This document shows, one piece after another, positions 1 to 8,459 of a stretch of DNA of 64,000 bases. How positions within the stretch are numbered: the first letter of the stretch is position 1; each line of letters begins with the position of its first letter. The position numbers were made by a program, and so were the translations under genes. The notes below the pieces were generated by a model, which did no database searches, was not told the DNA's origin, and worked only from the letters and a program-made list of their open reading frames with translations. The stretch lies in NCBI RefSeq assembly GCF_900112595.1, contig NZ_FOMI01000004.1:186001-250000 (forward strand), written 5' to 3'. Source of the DNA: Algibacter pectinivorans (GTDB lineage Bacteria > Bacteroidota > Bacteroidia > Flavobacteriales > Flavobacteriaceae).

Positions 1-543
1 AAGTTAATGTTACAACCGTTTAATGTGCTTATTATGGATGAGCCAACAAACCACTTAGATATAAAATCTAAAAACGTATTAAAAGAAGCTTTAAAGCGCT
101 TTGAAGGTACTTTAATTTTGGTATCGCATGATCGTGATTTTCTGCAAGGTTTAACCAACTTAGTTTACGAGTTTAAAGACCATAAGTTAACGCAATATTT
201 AGGTGATATTGATTATTATCTTGAAAAACGAAAAGTAGAAAATTTAAGAGAAGTTGAAAAACGTACGGTAGTTAAGGAAACGCCAAAGGTTAAAAAACAA
301 CAGTCTTACGAAGATCAAAAAAAGTTAAAGTCCTTAAATAACAAGTTGAGTAATGTTGAGTCTAAAATTAGCCAGTTAGAACGCGAAATAAAGGCAATTG
401 ATTTAGAACTCGAAATTAACTATGAAGAAGTGACCTCTAAACCAAACTTTTTTGATGATTATCAAAAAAAGAAAACTGCTTTACAAGGTTTTATGGAAAA
501 ATGGGAAGACATTCATCTAGAAATTGAAGAGTTCGAAAATTAG
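1..543 (+). CDS. ABC-F family ATPase, C-terminal part (5' end outside window)
   Basis: The reading frame is open from base 1, so the gene begins upstream of the window. The first visible residues hold a Walker B and D-loop signature (VLIMDEPTNHLDI), followed by an H-loop (LVSHDRDFL). These belong to the second nucleotide-binding domain of a duplicated soluble ATPase. After it comes a Lys/Glu-rich coiled coil (about residues 80-175) like the C-terminal extension of Uup/EttA-type ABC-F proteins, which act on ribosomes. No membrane segment is visible. Family assignment is firm; the subfamily cannot be fixed from the fragment. It is unrelated to the catabolic locus further right. Confidence 0.88.
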   Translation, partial: KLMLQPFNVLIMDEPTNHLDIKSKNVLKEALKRFEGTLILVSHDRDFLQGLTNLVYEFKDHKLTQYLGDIDYYLEKRKVENLREVEKRTVVKETPKVKKQQSYEDQKKLKSLNNKLSNVESKISQLEREIKAIDLELEINYEEVTSKPNFFDDYQKKKTALQGFMEKWEDIHLEIEEFEN

Positions 544-622
544 TAATTTTTTATGTTTTTTTTAACGTTTATCGCTTGAACTATAGGCTAATTTTGCCTG
601 CATACTTATCAAAACTCTGTGT

Positions 623-1756
623 ATGCGCAAAATTATACTATCCATTATTGGCCTATTGCTAATAGTAGCCTCTTTTTTTTATGCAAAAAAATTAATAGCA
701 GATAAAAACAGACCAAAGCCTGTACAAGCAAAAGTTGTAAAAACTGTTTTTACAGATACTATTCAAAACAGCGTAATTCCTATCGTTATTGCTGCAAATG
801 GAAGTTTGGAAGCCAAACGCAGACTAGAAATTTATGCCGAGGTACAAGGTATATTTAAACAAGGAAGTAAGTTATTTAAGCCAGGGCAGGAATACAGGGC
901 AGGACAAACTTTAATTAAAGTGGATGCAGCAGAGTATTATGCAAGTGTACAATCTGCTAAAAGCAATCTCTACAACTCCATTGCTGCAATTATGCCAGAT
1001 TTACGTTTAGATTTTCCTGATATTTTTAATAAATGGCAAAACTATCTTTCTGGTTTCGATTTAAATAAAACAACACCTAAGTTGCCTGAAATGACTTCTG
1101 ATAAGGAGAACTATTTTATTACAGGAAGAAGTATAGTTTCTAATTACTACAATGTAAAAAATTTAGAACAGCGTTTAGCCAAATATAGTATTACGGCACC
1201 GTTTTCAGGTATTTTAACTGAAGCTTTAGTTACCGAAGGTACATTAATTAGAAGTGGACAAAAACTAGGGGAATTTATAGATCCATCCGTTTACGAAATG
1301 GAAGTTGCTGTTAGTAAAATCTATGCCAACTTACTTAAAGTAGGAGAAGATGTTGTTTTAAATAATTTAGATAAAACCGAAAATTATAAAGGAAAAGTAT
1401 CTCGTGTAAACGGAAGCATAGATCCAACAACGCAAACCATTACAGCTTATATTGAAGTTAAAAATACAAACCTAAAGGAAGGTATGTACTTAGAGGCTAA
1501 TTTAAATGCGAAGGAGGAAAGTGATGCTATAGAAATAGATAGAAACTTATTACTAGAAACGCAACAAATTTACGTTGTAAAAGATACTTTGCTAGATGTT
1601 ATAGATGTAAAACCTATTTATTTTTCGGATACCAAAGTGGTTTTAAAAAATGTGCCAAACGGAACTGTAATACTTAAAAAGCCAGTTCCTGGAGCGTATG
1701 CAGGAATGTTGGTGAAATCTTTTGAAGAACAACCTGAAGCTAAAGACCAACAGTAG
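623..1756 (+). CDS. RND efflux periplasmic adaptor (HlyD/AcrA family)
   Basis: A 377-residue protein with one N-terminal membrane-spanning or signal segment (residues 4-22), then the split lipoyl/barrel-sandwich arrangement of membrane fusion proteins: a first half around residues 60-100 (GSLEAKRRLEIYAEVQG) and a second half around 190-215 (YSITAPFSGILTEALVTEG). A beta-barrel domain follows (EVAVSKIYANLLKVGEDV). It would connect the inner-membrane pump to the outer-membrane channel. The pump gene starts 2 bp after its stop and the TolC-like gene follows, giving a three-gene efflux operon. The substrate cannot be told from sequence. Confidence 0.92.
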   Translation: MRKIILSIIGLLLIVASFFYAKKLIADKNRPKPVQAKVVKTVFTDTIQNSVIPIVIAANGSLEAKRRLEIYAEVQGIFKQGSKLFKPGQEYRAGQTLIKVDAAEYYASVQSAKSNLYNSIAAIMPDLRLDFPDIFNKWQNYLSGFDLNKTTPKLPEMTSDKENYFITGRSIVSNYYNVKNLEQRLAKYSITAPFSGILTEALVTEGTLIRSGQKLGEFIDPSVYEMEVAVSKIYANLLKVGEDVVLNNLDKTENYKGKVSRVNGSIDPTTQTITAYIEVKNTNLKEGMYLEANLNAKEESDAIEIDRNLLLETQQIYVVKDTLLDVIDVKPIYFSDTKVVLKNVPNGTVILKKPVPGAYAGMLVKSFEEQPEAKDQQ

Positions 1757-1758
1757 CC

Positions 1759-4700
1759 ATGAGAAAACTAATAGCCTATTTTATTAAGTATCATGTAGCA
1801 GTAAATGTTTTTATTTTAGCTTTTATTGGTTTCGGGATTCTAGGAATACAATCGTTAAAATCATCATTTTTTCCTTTAGTAGATTCTAAAATAATTAATG
1901 TTAGTGTTAATTATCCGGGAGCTTCACCTCAAGAAATTGAGGAAGGTATTGTGCTTCAAATAGAAGATAATCTTAAAGGATTAAAAGGTGTAGATCGCGT
2001 TACATCTGTATCGAGAGAAAACAGTGGGTCTATTACTGTAGAAATAGAAAAAGGCGAGAATATAGACTTCATGTTACTTGAAGTTAAAAATGCGGTAGAT
2101 CGTGTGCCTTCTTTTCCAACAGGAATGGAACCTTTAGTAGTTGCAAAGCAAGAAGCCGTTAGAGAAACCATTTCGTTTGCATTGAGTGGCGAAAATATTC
2201 CGCTAGCTACCTTAAAACAAATTGGTAGAGATGTTGAAAACGATTTGAGAGCTATTGATGGTATTTCTCAAATTTCTATTTCTGGTTACCCTGCTGAAGA
2301 AATTGAAATAGCAGTAAACGAAACCAATTTGTTAGCTTATAATTTAACATTTAGTGAGGTTTCGCAAGCAGTTAGCAGAACTAATATTTTAACTACAGGC
2401 GGAACTATAAAAACAGATGCCGAAGAGTATCTTATTAGAGCGAATAACCGTTCGTATTATGGAGACGAGCTTTCTAATATTGTTGTTCGTGCTTCAAGCG
2501 ATGGAAAAGTAGTCCGTTTAAAAGATGTTGCTATTATTCGCGATCGCTTTTCAGAAACACCTAATGCCACGTATTTTAATCAAAAATTAGCCATAAATAT
2601 TTCTATAACTAGTACCAATTCTGAGGATTTAATTTCATCTGCAGATAAAGTTAAAGAGTATATTGAAGTTTATAACCAGAAACATAATAATGTACAATTA
2701 AATGTTGTTCGTGATTTATCTACAACATTAAACCAACGTACAGATCTTTTAACAGAAAATGCTATAGTAGGAATGCTATTGGTATTAATATTTTTATCCT
2801 TATTCTTAAATACACGTTTAGCCTTTTGGGTTGCTTTTGGGTTGCCAATTTCATTTTTAGGAATGTTCATATTTGCAGGACAGTTTGATGTAACCATTAA
2901 TGTATTATCACTTTTTGGAATGATTATCGTTATTGGGATTTTGGTAGATGATGGTATTGTTATTGCTGAAAATATTTATCAGCATTTCGAAAAAGGAAAA
3001 TCCGCTATCGATGCAGCTATAGATGGAACAATGGAAGTTATTCCTCCTGTAGTTTCAGCAATTATTACAACGCTATTAGCATTTTCATTATTTCTGTTTT
3101 TAGACAGTAGGATTGGTGAGTTTTTTGGCGAAGTGTCGGTAATTGTAATACTTACTTTGGTGGTTTCTTTAGTGGAGGCACTAATTATTCTTCCGGCTCA
3201 CTTAGCCCATTCTAAAGCGTTAAGAAAACCAGTGGTAGAAGAGAATCCTTCAAAAATGAAGCAATTCTTCACAAAAATGAGAGTCATAAATAAAGCTGGA
3301 GATAATTTTATGAACTTTTTACGCGATAAATTTTATACACCAATAATTACTTTCGTTTTAAATTTTAAAATACTCTCTTTAAGTATTTTTGTGGCTTTAC
3401 TAATTTTTACCTTTGGAGCTATTGGAGGCGGAATAATTGGAGTTACCATGTTTCCTTCGGTAGCCAGTGATAGGGTATCCATAGAACTGGATATGCCCAA
3501 CGGAACCAACGAGAAAATCACAGATTCTATTATTTCTATGATAGAAGAAAAATCGTTTATTGTAAACAAAGAATTTACCGAGAAATACTTAAAAGGAACC
3601 GGTAAGGTGCTTTTTGAAAATACTATTTTAACTATAAATAGTAGCTCTAGTGCACAATTACAAATTAATATGTTACCCGGAGAGGAGCGACCAGATGCTA
3701 TTAAATCTTCATTAGTAACTAATAGATTAAGAGAGCTTGTAGGTCCTGTAATTGGGACAGAACGTTTAATCTATGGTTCTGGAGGAAATTTTGGAGGAAG
3801 TCCAGTTTCAGTAGCGCTTTTAGGAAATAATATAGACGAATTAAAGGCAGCAAAAGTAGAACTGAAAAAAGTTTTAGAATCTAATGTTTTATTAAAGGAT
3901 GTCGAGGACAACGATCCTGCAGGAATTAAGGAAATACGCATAGAACTTAAGGAAAGTGCATATTTACTAGGTTTAAATTTAAGCACTGTAATGAGTCAAG
4001 TACGTTCTGGGTTTTTTGGAACACAAGCGCAGCGTTTTCAGAGAGGACAAGATGAAATTAGAGTTTGGGTGCGTTACGATAGAAGCAATAGAGCATCTAT
4101 TAACGATCTAGACGAAATGCGAATTGTAACACCAACAGGTGAGCGTGTTACCTTAAAGGATATTGCGTTTTATAGTATTGAAAGAGGAGATGTTGCCATT
4201 AATCACTTAGAAGGGAAAAGAGAAATTAAAGTGTCGGCAGATTTAAAAGATCCAAATACAAGTACAGCAGATATTCTAGAAGATTTAAAAAACATTACGC
4301 TTGTAGATTTGAAGTCTAAATACCCAACCATTTCTGCATCTTTCGAAGGACAAAACAGAGAAAAAGATAAATTAATGAGTTCTTTAGGTAAAGCTGGAAT
4401 TCCTATTTTATTTCTTATCTATATTGTTATTGCTTTCACGTTTAGAAGTTACAGCCAACCTATATTATTAATTTTATTGGTTCCGTTTAGTCTTACAGCT
4501 GTAGCTTGGGGACACTGGATGCTTGGTTTTTCTGTAAATATATTATCGCTTTTAGGAATCATAGCCTTAATAGGTATTATGGTTAACGACGGATTGGTGT
4601 TAATAGGTAAATTTAATTCTAATTTAAAGGAAGGTTTAAAGTTTGATGAAGCATTATTAAACGCAGGTAAATCGCGTTTTAGAGCAATATTTTTAACATC

Positions 4701-4956
4701 TTTAACAACTATTGCAGGTTTAGCACCGTTGCTTTTAGAAAAAAGTAGACAAGCACAATTTTTAAAACCTATGGCAATTTCAATATCATTTGGTATTGCA
4801 TATGCAACCGTATTAACATTGTTGGTGTTACCATTGTTCCTATCCTTTTGTAATACCATAAAGCAAAAGTCGAAATGGTTGTTAACAGGCGAGAATGTTA
4901 CTAAAGAAGAAGTAGAAAGAGCTATAAAAGAACAAAATGAAGAGAATGAACATTAA
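1759..4956 (+). CDS. RND efflux permease (AcrB/HAE-1 type)
   Basis: At 1065 residues it has the normal length of an RND pump. It shows the internal duplication of the family: an N-terminal membrane helix, a large periplasmic domain, then helices with the proton-relay pattern GILVDDGIVIAEN, repeated in the second half as GIMVNDGLVLIGK. In family knowledge the paired Asp residues of the first repeat carry proton translocation; the second repeat has Asn-Asp instead. It sits between adaptor and outer-membrane factor and overlaps the latter by 20 bp, so the three are probably co-translated. Drug or metabolite specificity is unknown. Confidence 0.93.
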   Translation: MRKLIAYFIKYHVAVNVFILAFIGFGILGIQSLKSSFFPLVDSKIINVSVNYPGASPQEIEEGIVLQIEDNLKGLKGVDRVTSVSRENSGSITVEIEKGENIDFMLLEVKNAVDRVPSFPTGMEPLVVAKQEAVRETISFALSGENIPLATLKQIGRDVENDLRAIDGISQISISGYPAEEIEIAVNETNLLAYNLTFSEVSQAVSRTNILTTGGTIKTDAEEYLIRANNRSYYGDELSNIVVRASSDGKVVRLKDVAIIRDRFSETPNATYFNQKLAINISITSTNSEDLISSADKVKEYIEVYNQKHNNVQLNVVRDLSTTLNQRTDLLTENAIVGMLLVLIFLSLFLNTRLAFWVAFGLPISFLGMFIFAGQFDVTINVLSLFGMIIVIGILVDDGIVIAENIYQHFEKGKSAIDAAIDGTMEVIPPVVSAIITTLLAFSLFLFLDSRIGEFFGEVSVIVILTLVVSLVEALIILPAHLAHSKALRKPVVEENPSKMKQFFTKMRVINKAGDNFMNFLRDKFYTPIITFVLNFKILSLSIFVALLIFTFGAIGGGIIGVTMFPSVASDRVSIELDMPNGTNEKITDSIISMIEEKSFIVNKEFTEKYLKGTGKVLFENTILTINSSSSAQLQINMLPGEERPDAIKSSLVTNRLRELVGPVIGTERLIYGSGGNFGGSPVSVALLGNNIDELKAAKVELKKVLESNVLLKDVEDNDPAGIKEIRIELKESAYLLGLNLSTVMSQVRSGFFGTQAQRFQRGQDEIRVWVRYDRSNRASINDLDEMRIVTPTGERVTLKDIAFYSIERGDVAINHLEGKREIKVSADLKDPNTSTADILEDLKNITLVDLKSKYPTISASFEGQNREKDKLMSSLGKAGIPILFLIYIVIAFTFRSYSQPILLILLVPFSLTAVAWGHWMLGFSVNILSLLGIIALIGIMVNDGLVLIGKFNSNLKEGLKFDEALLNAGKSRFRAIFLTSLTTIAGLAPLLLEKSRQAQFLKPMAISISFGIAYATVLTLLVLPLFLSFCNTIKQKSKWLLTGENVTKEEVERAIKEQNEENEH

Positions 4957-6265
4957 AATTCTTTGTTTTAGTTTAGCGGTAATATTGTTCCACGGTTCAA
5001 TGGTTGCTCAAGAACTAATAACACCCGAAAAAGCTGTTAGTTTAGCTTTAGAAAATAATTACGGTATAAAATTGGCAAAAACCGATGTGGAAATTGCTAA
5101 AAATAATGCCGATATTTTAAATTCAGGCTATTTACCAACCGTAACGGGTAATGCTGGTGTTAACTATAATGTGGACGATACAGAAGTAGGTTTCTCAGAC
5201 GGAACGAGTAGAGTTTTAAATGGAGCAGAGAGTTCTAGGTATAATGCTTCTATAGACTTAAACTATACTATATTTGATGGTTTAGGGCGCTCTTATAACT
5301 ATAAGCAGTTTAAGGAAGCGAAACAGCTAACAGAGCTGGAAGCGCGTGAAACCATTGAAAATACGATAGTACAACTTTTTACAGTTTATTATAAAGTAGC
5401 CGAACTTATTGAAAATAAAGATGCGGTTTCTGAAACTTTAGAAATCTCTAAAGAGCGATTATTAAGATCGCAATACCAATTTGAATATGGACAATCTAAT
5501 AAGTTAGCGAGTCTTAATGCCGAAGTCGATATTAATAATGACAGTATTAGTTTAATGAATACTATACAAGAGTTAAATAATGCGAAACGCGATTTAAATT
5601 TTGTACTAGGCAATACCATAGCTAAAGATTTTAATATAAGTACAGAGGTTGATTTTAATAATCTTTACGATAAAAACGACCTTTTAAATAAGGTTAAAAG
5701 TAATAATGTTAGTGTCTTGCAAATAAATAAAAATATAGATATTAATACCTTGGGGGTAAAATTGGAAACTTCGGCCTATTTACCTACTGTGGGCTTAACC
5801 GGAAGTTACGGTTGGAATAAAAATAACAATAATGCGGCGTCCTTTGCGGCTTACTCAATAAATACAGGACTTGCTGCCGGATTAAGTTTAAGGTGGAATT
5901 TATTTGATGGTGGTAAAACCATTACCAATGTTAAGAATGCTAAATTAAATTTAGAAACACAAAACATTGTAAAAGAAGAGTTATTAGTATCAATAGAAAG
6001 AGATTTTAATAATGCCTGGGATGACTATCAAAATAAGTTAAATGTTTATAAGCTTCAGGAACAAAATATTAAAACAGCTCAAAATAATTTCGACAGAACT
6101 CAAGAGCAATTTAAATTAGGGCAGGTAAACTCTATAGAGTTTAGGCAGGCGCAACTTAATTTACTAAGTGCAGAGTTAAGCAGAAATCAAGCAAAATATT
6201 TAACAAAATTATCAGAATTTAAACTTCTTCAATTAAGTGGAGAGATTTTAAACGTAGAATATTAG
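4937..6265 (+). CDS. TolC-family outer-membrane efflux channel
   Basis: A 442-residue protein with a cleavable signal peptide (KILCFSLAVILFHGSMVAQ) followed by ITPEKAVSLALENNYGIKLA, the typical N-terminal start of OEP/TolC proteins. Two repeats of long amphipathic helices follow, each ending in a beta segment with the FDG turn (IFDGLGRSYNYKQ and LFDGGKTITNVKNA). It closes the tripartite pump with the two upstream genes. The ATG at 4937 lies inside the pump reading frame; another in-frame ATG at 4946 would give a slightly shorter leader and cannot be excluded. Confidence 0.92.
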   Translation: MKRMNIKILCFSLAVILFHGSMVAQELITPEKAVSLALENNYGIKLAKTDVEIAKNNADILNSGYLPTVTGNAGVNYNVDDTEVGFSDGTSRVLNGAESSRYNASIDLNYTIFDGLGRSYNYKQFKEAKQLTELEARETIENTIVQLFTVYYKVAELIENKDAVSETLEISKERLLRSQYQFEYGQSNKLASLNAEVDINNDSISLMNTIQELNNAKRDLNFVLGNTIAKDFNISTEVDFNNLYDKNDLLNKVKSNNVSVLQINKNIDINTLGVKLETSAYLPTVGLTGSYGWNKNNNNAASFAAYSINTGLAAGLSLRWNLFDGGKTITNVKNAKLNLETQNIVKEELLVSIERDFNNAWDDYQNKLNVYKLQEQNIKTAQNNFDRTQEQFKLGQVNSIEFRQAQLNLLSAELSRNQAKYLTKLSEFKLLQLSGEILNVEY

Positions 6266-6330
6266 TTTAGTCTGTTTAAAATCAATGTTTTATGATGTTT
6301 TTGTTTTCGTGTTTGTTTAGTTTTAGGGGT

Positions 6331-6347
6331 GCGGTTCGTCTATTCAT
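6331..6347 (+). promoter_or_regulatory. Candidate LytTR-type site upstream of the LRR gene (weak copy)
   Basis: GCGGTTCGTCTATTCAT resembles the repeated GTTGTTNGTCGAA motif found upstream of the catabolic genes and contains the GTTCGTC core known for the LytTR protein AlgR. It lies about 107 bp before the LRR gene. Assignment rests on resemblance only; this is the most divergent of the copies listed. Confidence 0.25.
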
Positions 6348-6453
6348 CGAAAACAAAATGTTAAAATTATATGCGTTTCAACGATAAAAATAGTTTTTTA
6401 TCCGATTCGGGTCTATATTCGTACTAAGAATTAACCCCGAATTAACCGAAATC

Positions 6454-7278
6454 ATGAAAACTCTTAAATTAATAGCAATTTGTTTTTTAGTGTCAGCTTA
6501 TTCCTTTGCAAACGTATCTAGCTCAGATAAAGATGCTTTAATAGCATTATACAATTCAACCAATGGTGCAGAATGGAATTCTTCATGGGACTTAAGTTTA
6601 GATATAGACACTTGGTATGGTGTAAAAATAGAGAACGATAGAGTTGTAGAAATTAATCTTCAATTTAATAATCTTAACGGACCTTTACCTACGGAAATAG
6701 GAGATTTAACAGGTTTAAAAATTTTAAATTTAGGTTTTAACAAACTTAATGGCACAATTCCTTCTTCAATAAAAAAATTAACAGAATTAAGAGATTTACA
6801 GTTGTTTATGAATGGTTTTGAAGGCGAAATACCTTCGGAGCTTGGTGAATTAAAAAAATTAGAATCTTTAAAATTATACAGCAACAAATTTACAGGAGAG
6901 ATTCCTAGTGTATTAATGGGCTTAACCAATTTAAAAGAGCTTTTATTAGGAAGTAACTTTTTAACAGGACAAATTCCAACAGAGATTTATGCATTAACAA
7001 AGTTGCAAAAACTAAGTTTAATGGATAATAAAATGGATGGTGAGATTCCTGCAGAAATAGCACAATTAAAAGATTTAGAAGAGTTATTATTATCTACTAA
7101 TCAATTTTCTGGCGACTTGCCAAAAGAGTTCATGAATTTAACTAAGTTAAATACAATGATGGTAAGCGATAATAACTTAAACCAAGAATACATTAGTGTA
7201 TCTGGTAAAAACCCTCCAACGTTAATGCATTTAGAATTACAAAATGCAACTGCAACAATGGATATAGAAAAAGAATAA
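6454..7278 (+). CDS. Secreted leucine-rich-repeat protein
   Basis: A 274-residue protein with a signal peptide (LKLIAICFLVSAYSFA) and an N-terminal cap of the plant-like type (DKDALIALYNSTNGAEWN). About six or seven 24-residue repeats follow, with pattern LxxLxLxxNxLxGxIPxxI (for example FNKLNGTIPSSI, SNKFTGEIPSVL). Such repeats form a curved binding surface, usually for protein partners. There is no membrane anchor after the signal and no recognisable type IX secretion C-terminal domain, so it is probably periplasmic or released. It stands alone between the efflux operon and a terminator; its partner is unknown. Confidence 0.85.
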   Translation: MKTLKLIAICFLVSAYSFANVSSSDKDALIALYNSTNGAEWNSSWDLSLDIDTWYGVKIENDRVVEINLQFNNLNGPLPTEIGDLTGLKILNLGFNKLNGTIPSSIKKLTELRDLQLFMNGFEGEIPSELGELKKLESLKLYSNKFTGEIPSVLMGLTNLKELLLGSNFLTGQIPTEIYALTKLQKLSLMDNKMDGEIPAEIAQLKDLEELLLSTNQFSGDLPKEFMNLTKLNTMMVSDNNLNQEYISVSGKNPPTLMHLELQNATATMDIEKE

Positions 7279-7305
7279 TATAGTTTTTATAGTTTAGTTA
7301 GTATT

Positions 7306-7336
7306 AAACCATCACAGTTGTGATGGTTTTTTTTAT
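7306..7336 (+). terminator. Rho-independent terminator after the LRR gene
   Basis: AAACCATCAC, loop AGTT, GTGATGGTTT, then a run of T. The 10-bp stem is perfect and starts 28 bp after the LRR stop codon. Confidence 0.88.
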
Positions 7337-7345
7337 TTTTATAAA

Positions 7346-7528
7346 ATGATTGAACATTATTTTACTTGTCCGCATTGCTGGGAAACCATCTCTATGTTAT
7401 TGGACGCATCTATAAATAATCAAACTTATATTGAAGACTGCGAAGTTTGCTGCAACCCAATTCAAATTACTACGCAGTTTAATAACTCCGAATTATCGGT
7501 GTTTCAGGCAAATAGCATCGATCAATAA
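7346..7528 (+). CDS. CPXCG-motif Cys-rich small protein
   Basis: A 60-residue protein beginning MIEHYFTCPHCWETISMLLD, with a second Cys cluster DCEVCCNPIQI. The paired CxxC and CxxCC motifs match the small family known as CPXCG motif-containing Cys-rich proteins, which probably bind a metal such as zinc. No biochemical role is established for the family to my knowledge. It starts 10 bp after a terminator, so it has its own promoter or relies on read-through. Confidence 0.75.
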   Translation: MIEHYFTCPHCWETISMLLDASINNQTYIEDCEVCCNPIQITTQFNNSELSVFQANSIDQ

Positions 7529-7545
7529 TATTTTAGTAAAATTTG

Positions 7546-7576
7546 TTTGTAGAAACGTAAAAACAGTGTATATTTG
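7546..7576 (+). promoter_or_regulatory. Bacteroidota-type promoter for tRNA-fMet
   Basis: TTTG at 7546-7549, 19 bp, then TATATTTG at 7569-7576 fits the Bacteroidota consensus (TTTG at -33, TAnnTTTG at -7). The tRNA begins about 72 bp downstream. Confidence 0.7.
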
Positions 7577-7647
7577 CAGTCCGAAATAATTTGGTCGGCA
7601 TTATGAACCGAAAGTTAAAAACTAAGTAAATTATTTCAAGATTATAT

Positions 7648-7720
<73 letters not shown>

Positions 7721-7726
7721 CTAAGT

Positions 7727-7760
7727 AAAAAGCCTTTCAAGACATTGAAAGGCTTTTTTA
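7727..7760 (+). terminator. Rho-independent terminator of the tRNA
   Basis: AAAAAGCCTTTCAA, loop GACA, TTGAAAGGCTTTTT and further T. The stem is perfect and starts 7 bases after the tRNA. Confidence 0.92.
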
Positions 7761-7950
7761 TTTTAATTAAAGTTTTTTGTTCAGTTTTAAAAATGATTAA
7801 AGTACTCTAGGTTTTAATGTGATTGCTTTAGTAATTATAATAGTCTATTTTTTACATTTAGATTTGTTAATTGAATTAATAGAGCAGTAGTTCTTTTTAT
7901 GAAAACCACCAATAAGTTCATTGAAGCTTAATCCTATCCAGTGGTATTAG

Positions 7951-8257
7951 TACATTACTATTTATATGTTATTAACCATAAGCACAACCTTAGAGCCACT
8001 TGCTGTTGTAGTTGTTTCTAATACTTTACTTAGGGTCGCAATAAATATAGTGCTGAACTTTAAAAGGTTTGGTTAAATTTGTAGAAACTGTGTTAACTTT
8101 AGTAGTTGGGTCTTTTACTGGTAGTGTAATAATTTCTCGGTTATATGCGAAATTGGTTTATAGCAGTAATAAAAAATTAATACAAATACAAAATTACTAT
8201 CTGCCGTTTCTAAGGAAACTTAAACGAAATTTACCCCATTTTACATTACTATTTTAA
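7951..8257 (+). pseudogene. Possible remnant of a membrane protein (MgtC/DUF4010-like end?)
   Basis: Between the tRNA terminator and nagB (about 700 bp) there is no intact gene. A short frame (from 7951) reads ITIYMLLTISTTLEPLAVVV and ends FKRFG at a stop near 8068. A second frame directly after it (8069-8257) reads ETVLTLVVGSFTGSVII. Joined by a frameshift, they resemble the hydrophobic C-terminal end of an MgtC/DUF4010-type membrane protein. The resemblance is from memory and weak; the stretch could simply be non-coding AT-rich DNA. Confidence 0.22.
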
Positions 8258-8392
8258 GATTTGCTATTTGGTGAAATAAATTAATTCCCAATAACTACAT
8301 CAAAAACGTTTATTCTTAAGTAATTTAAAGTAAAACAAAACACGGCATCGTCATTTAAGTATGTTAATTTCAGTTTTCAGCTAATGCTAGTA

Positions 8393-8409
8393 GTTGTTTG
8401 TCGAATTTA
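8393..8409 (+). promoter_or_regulatory. Candidate LytTR-type site upstream of nagB
   Basis: GTTGTTTGTCGAATTTA, 50 bp before the nagB start. The first 13 bases are identical to the copy upstream of susC. A partial second copy (GTTGTTAATCATT) starts 20 bp further on at 8413, roughly two helical turns away, as LytTR proteins often require. Confidence 0.45.
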
Positions 8410-8459
8410 TAGGTTGTTAATCATTCATAGCTGTTAATTTAGTATTTCAATATAAATTA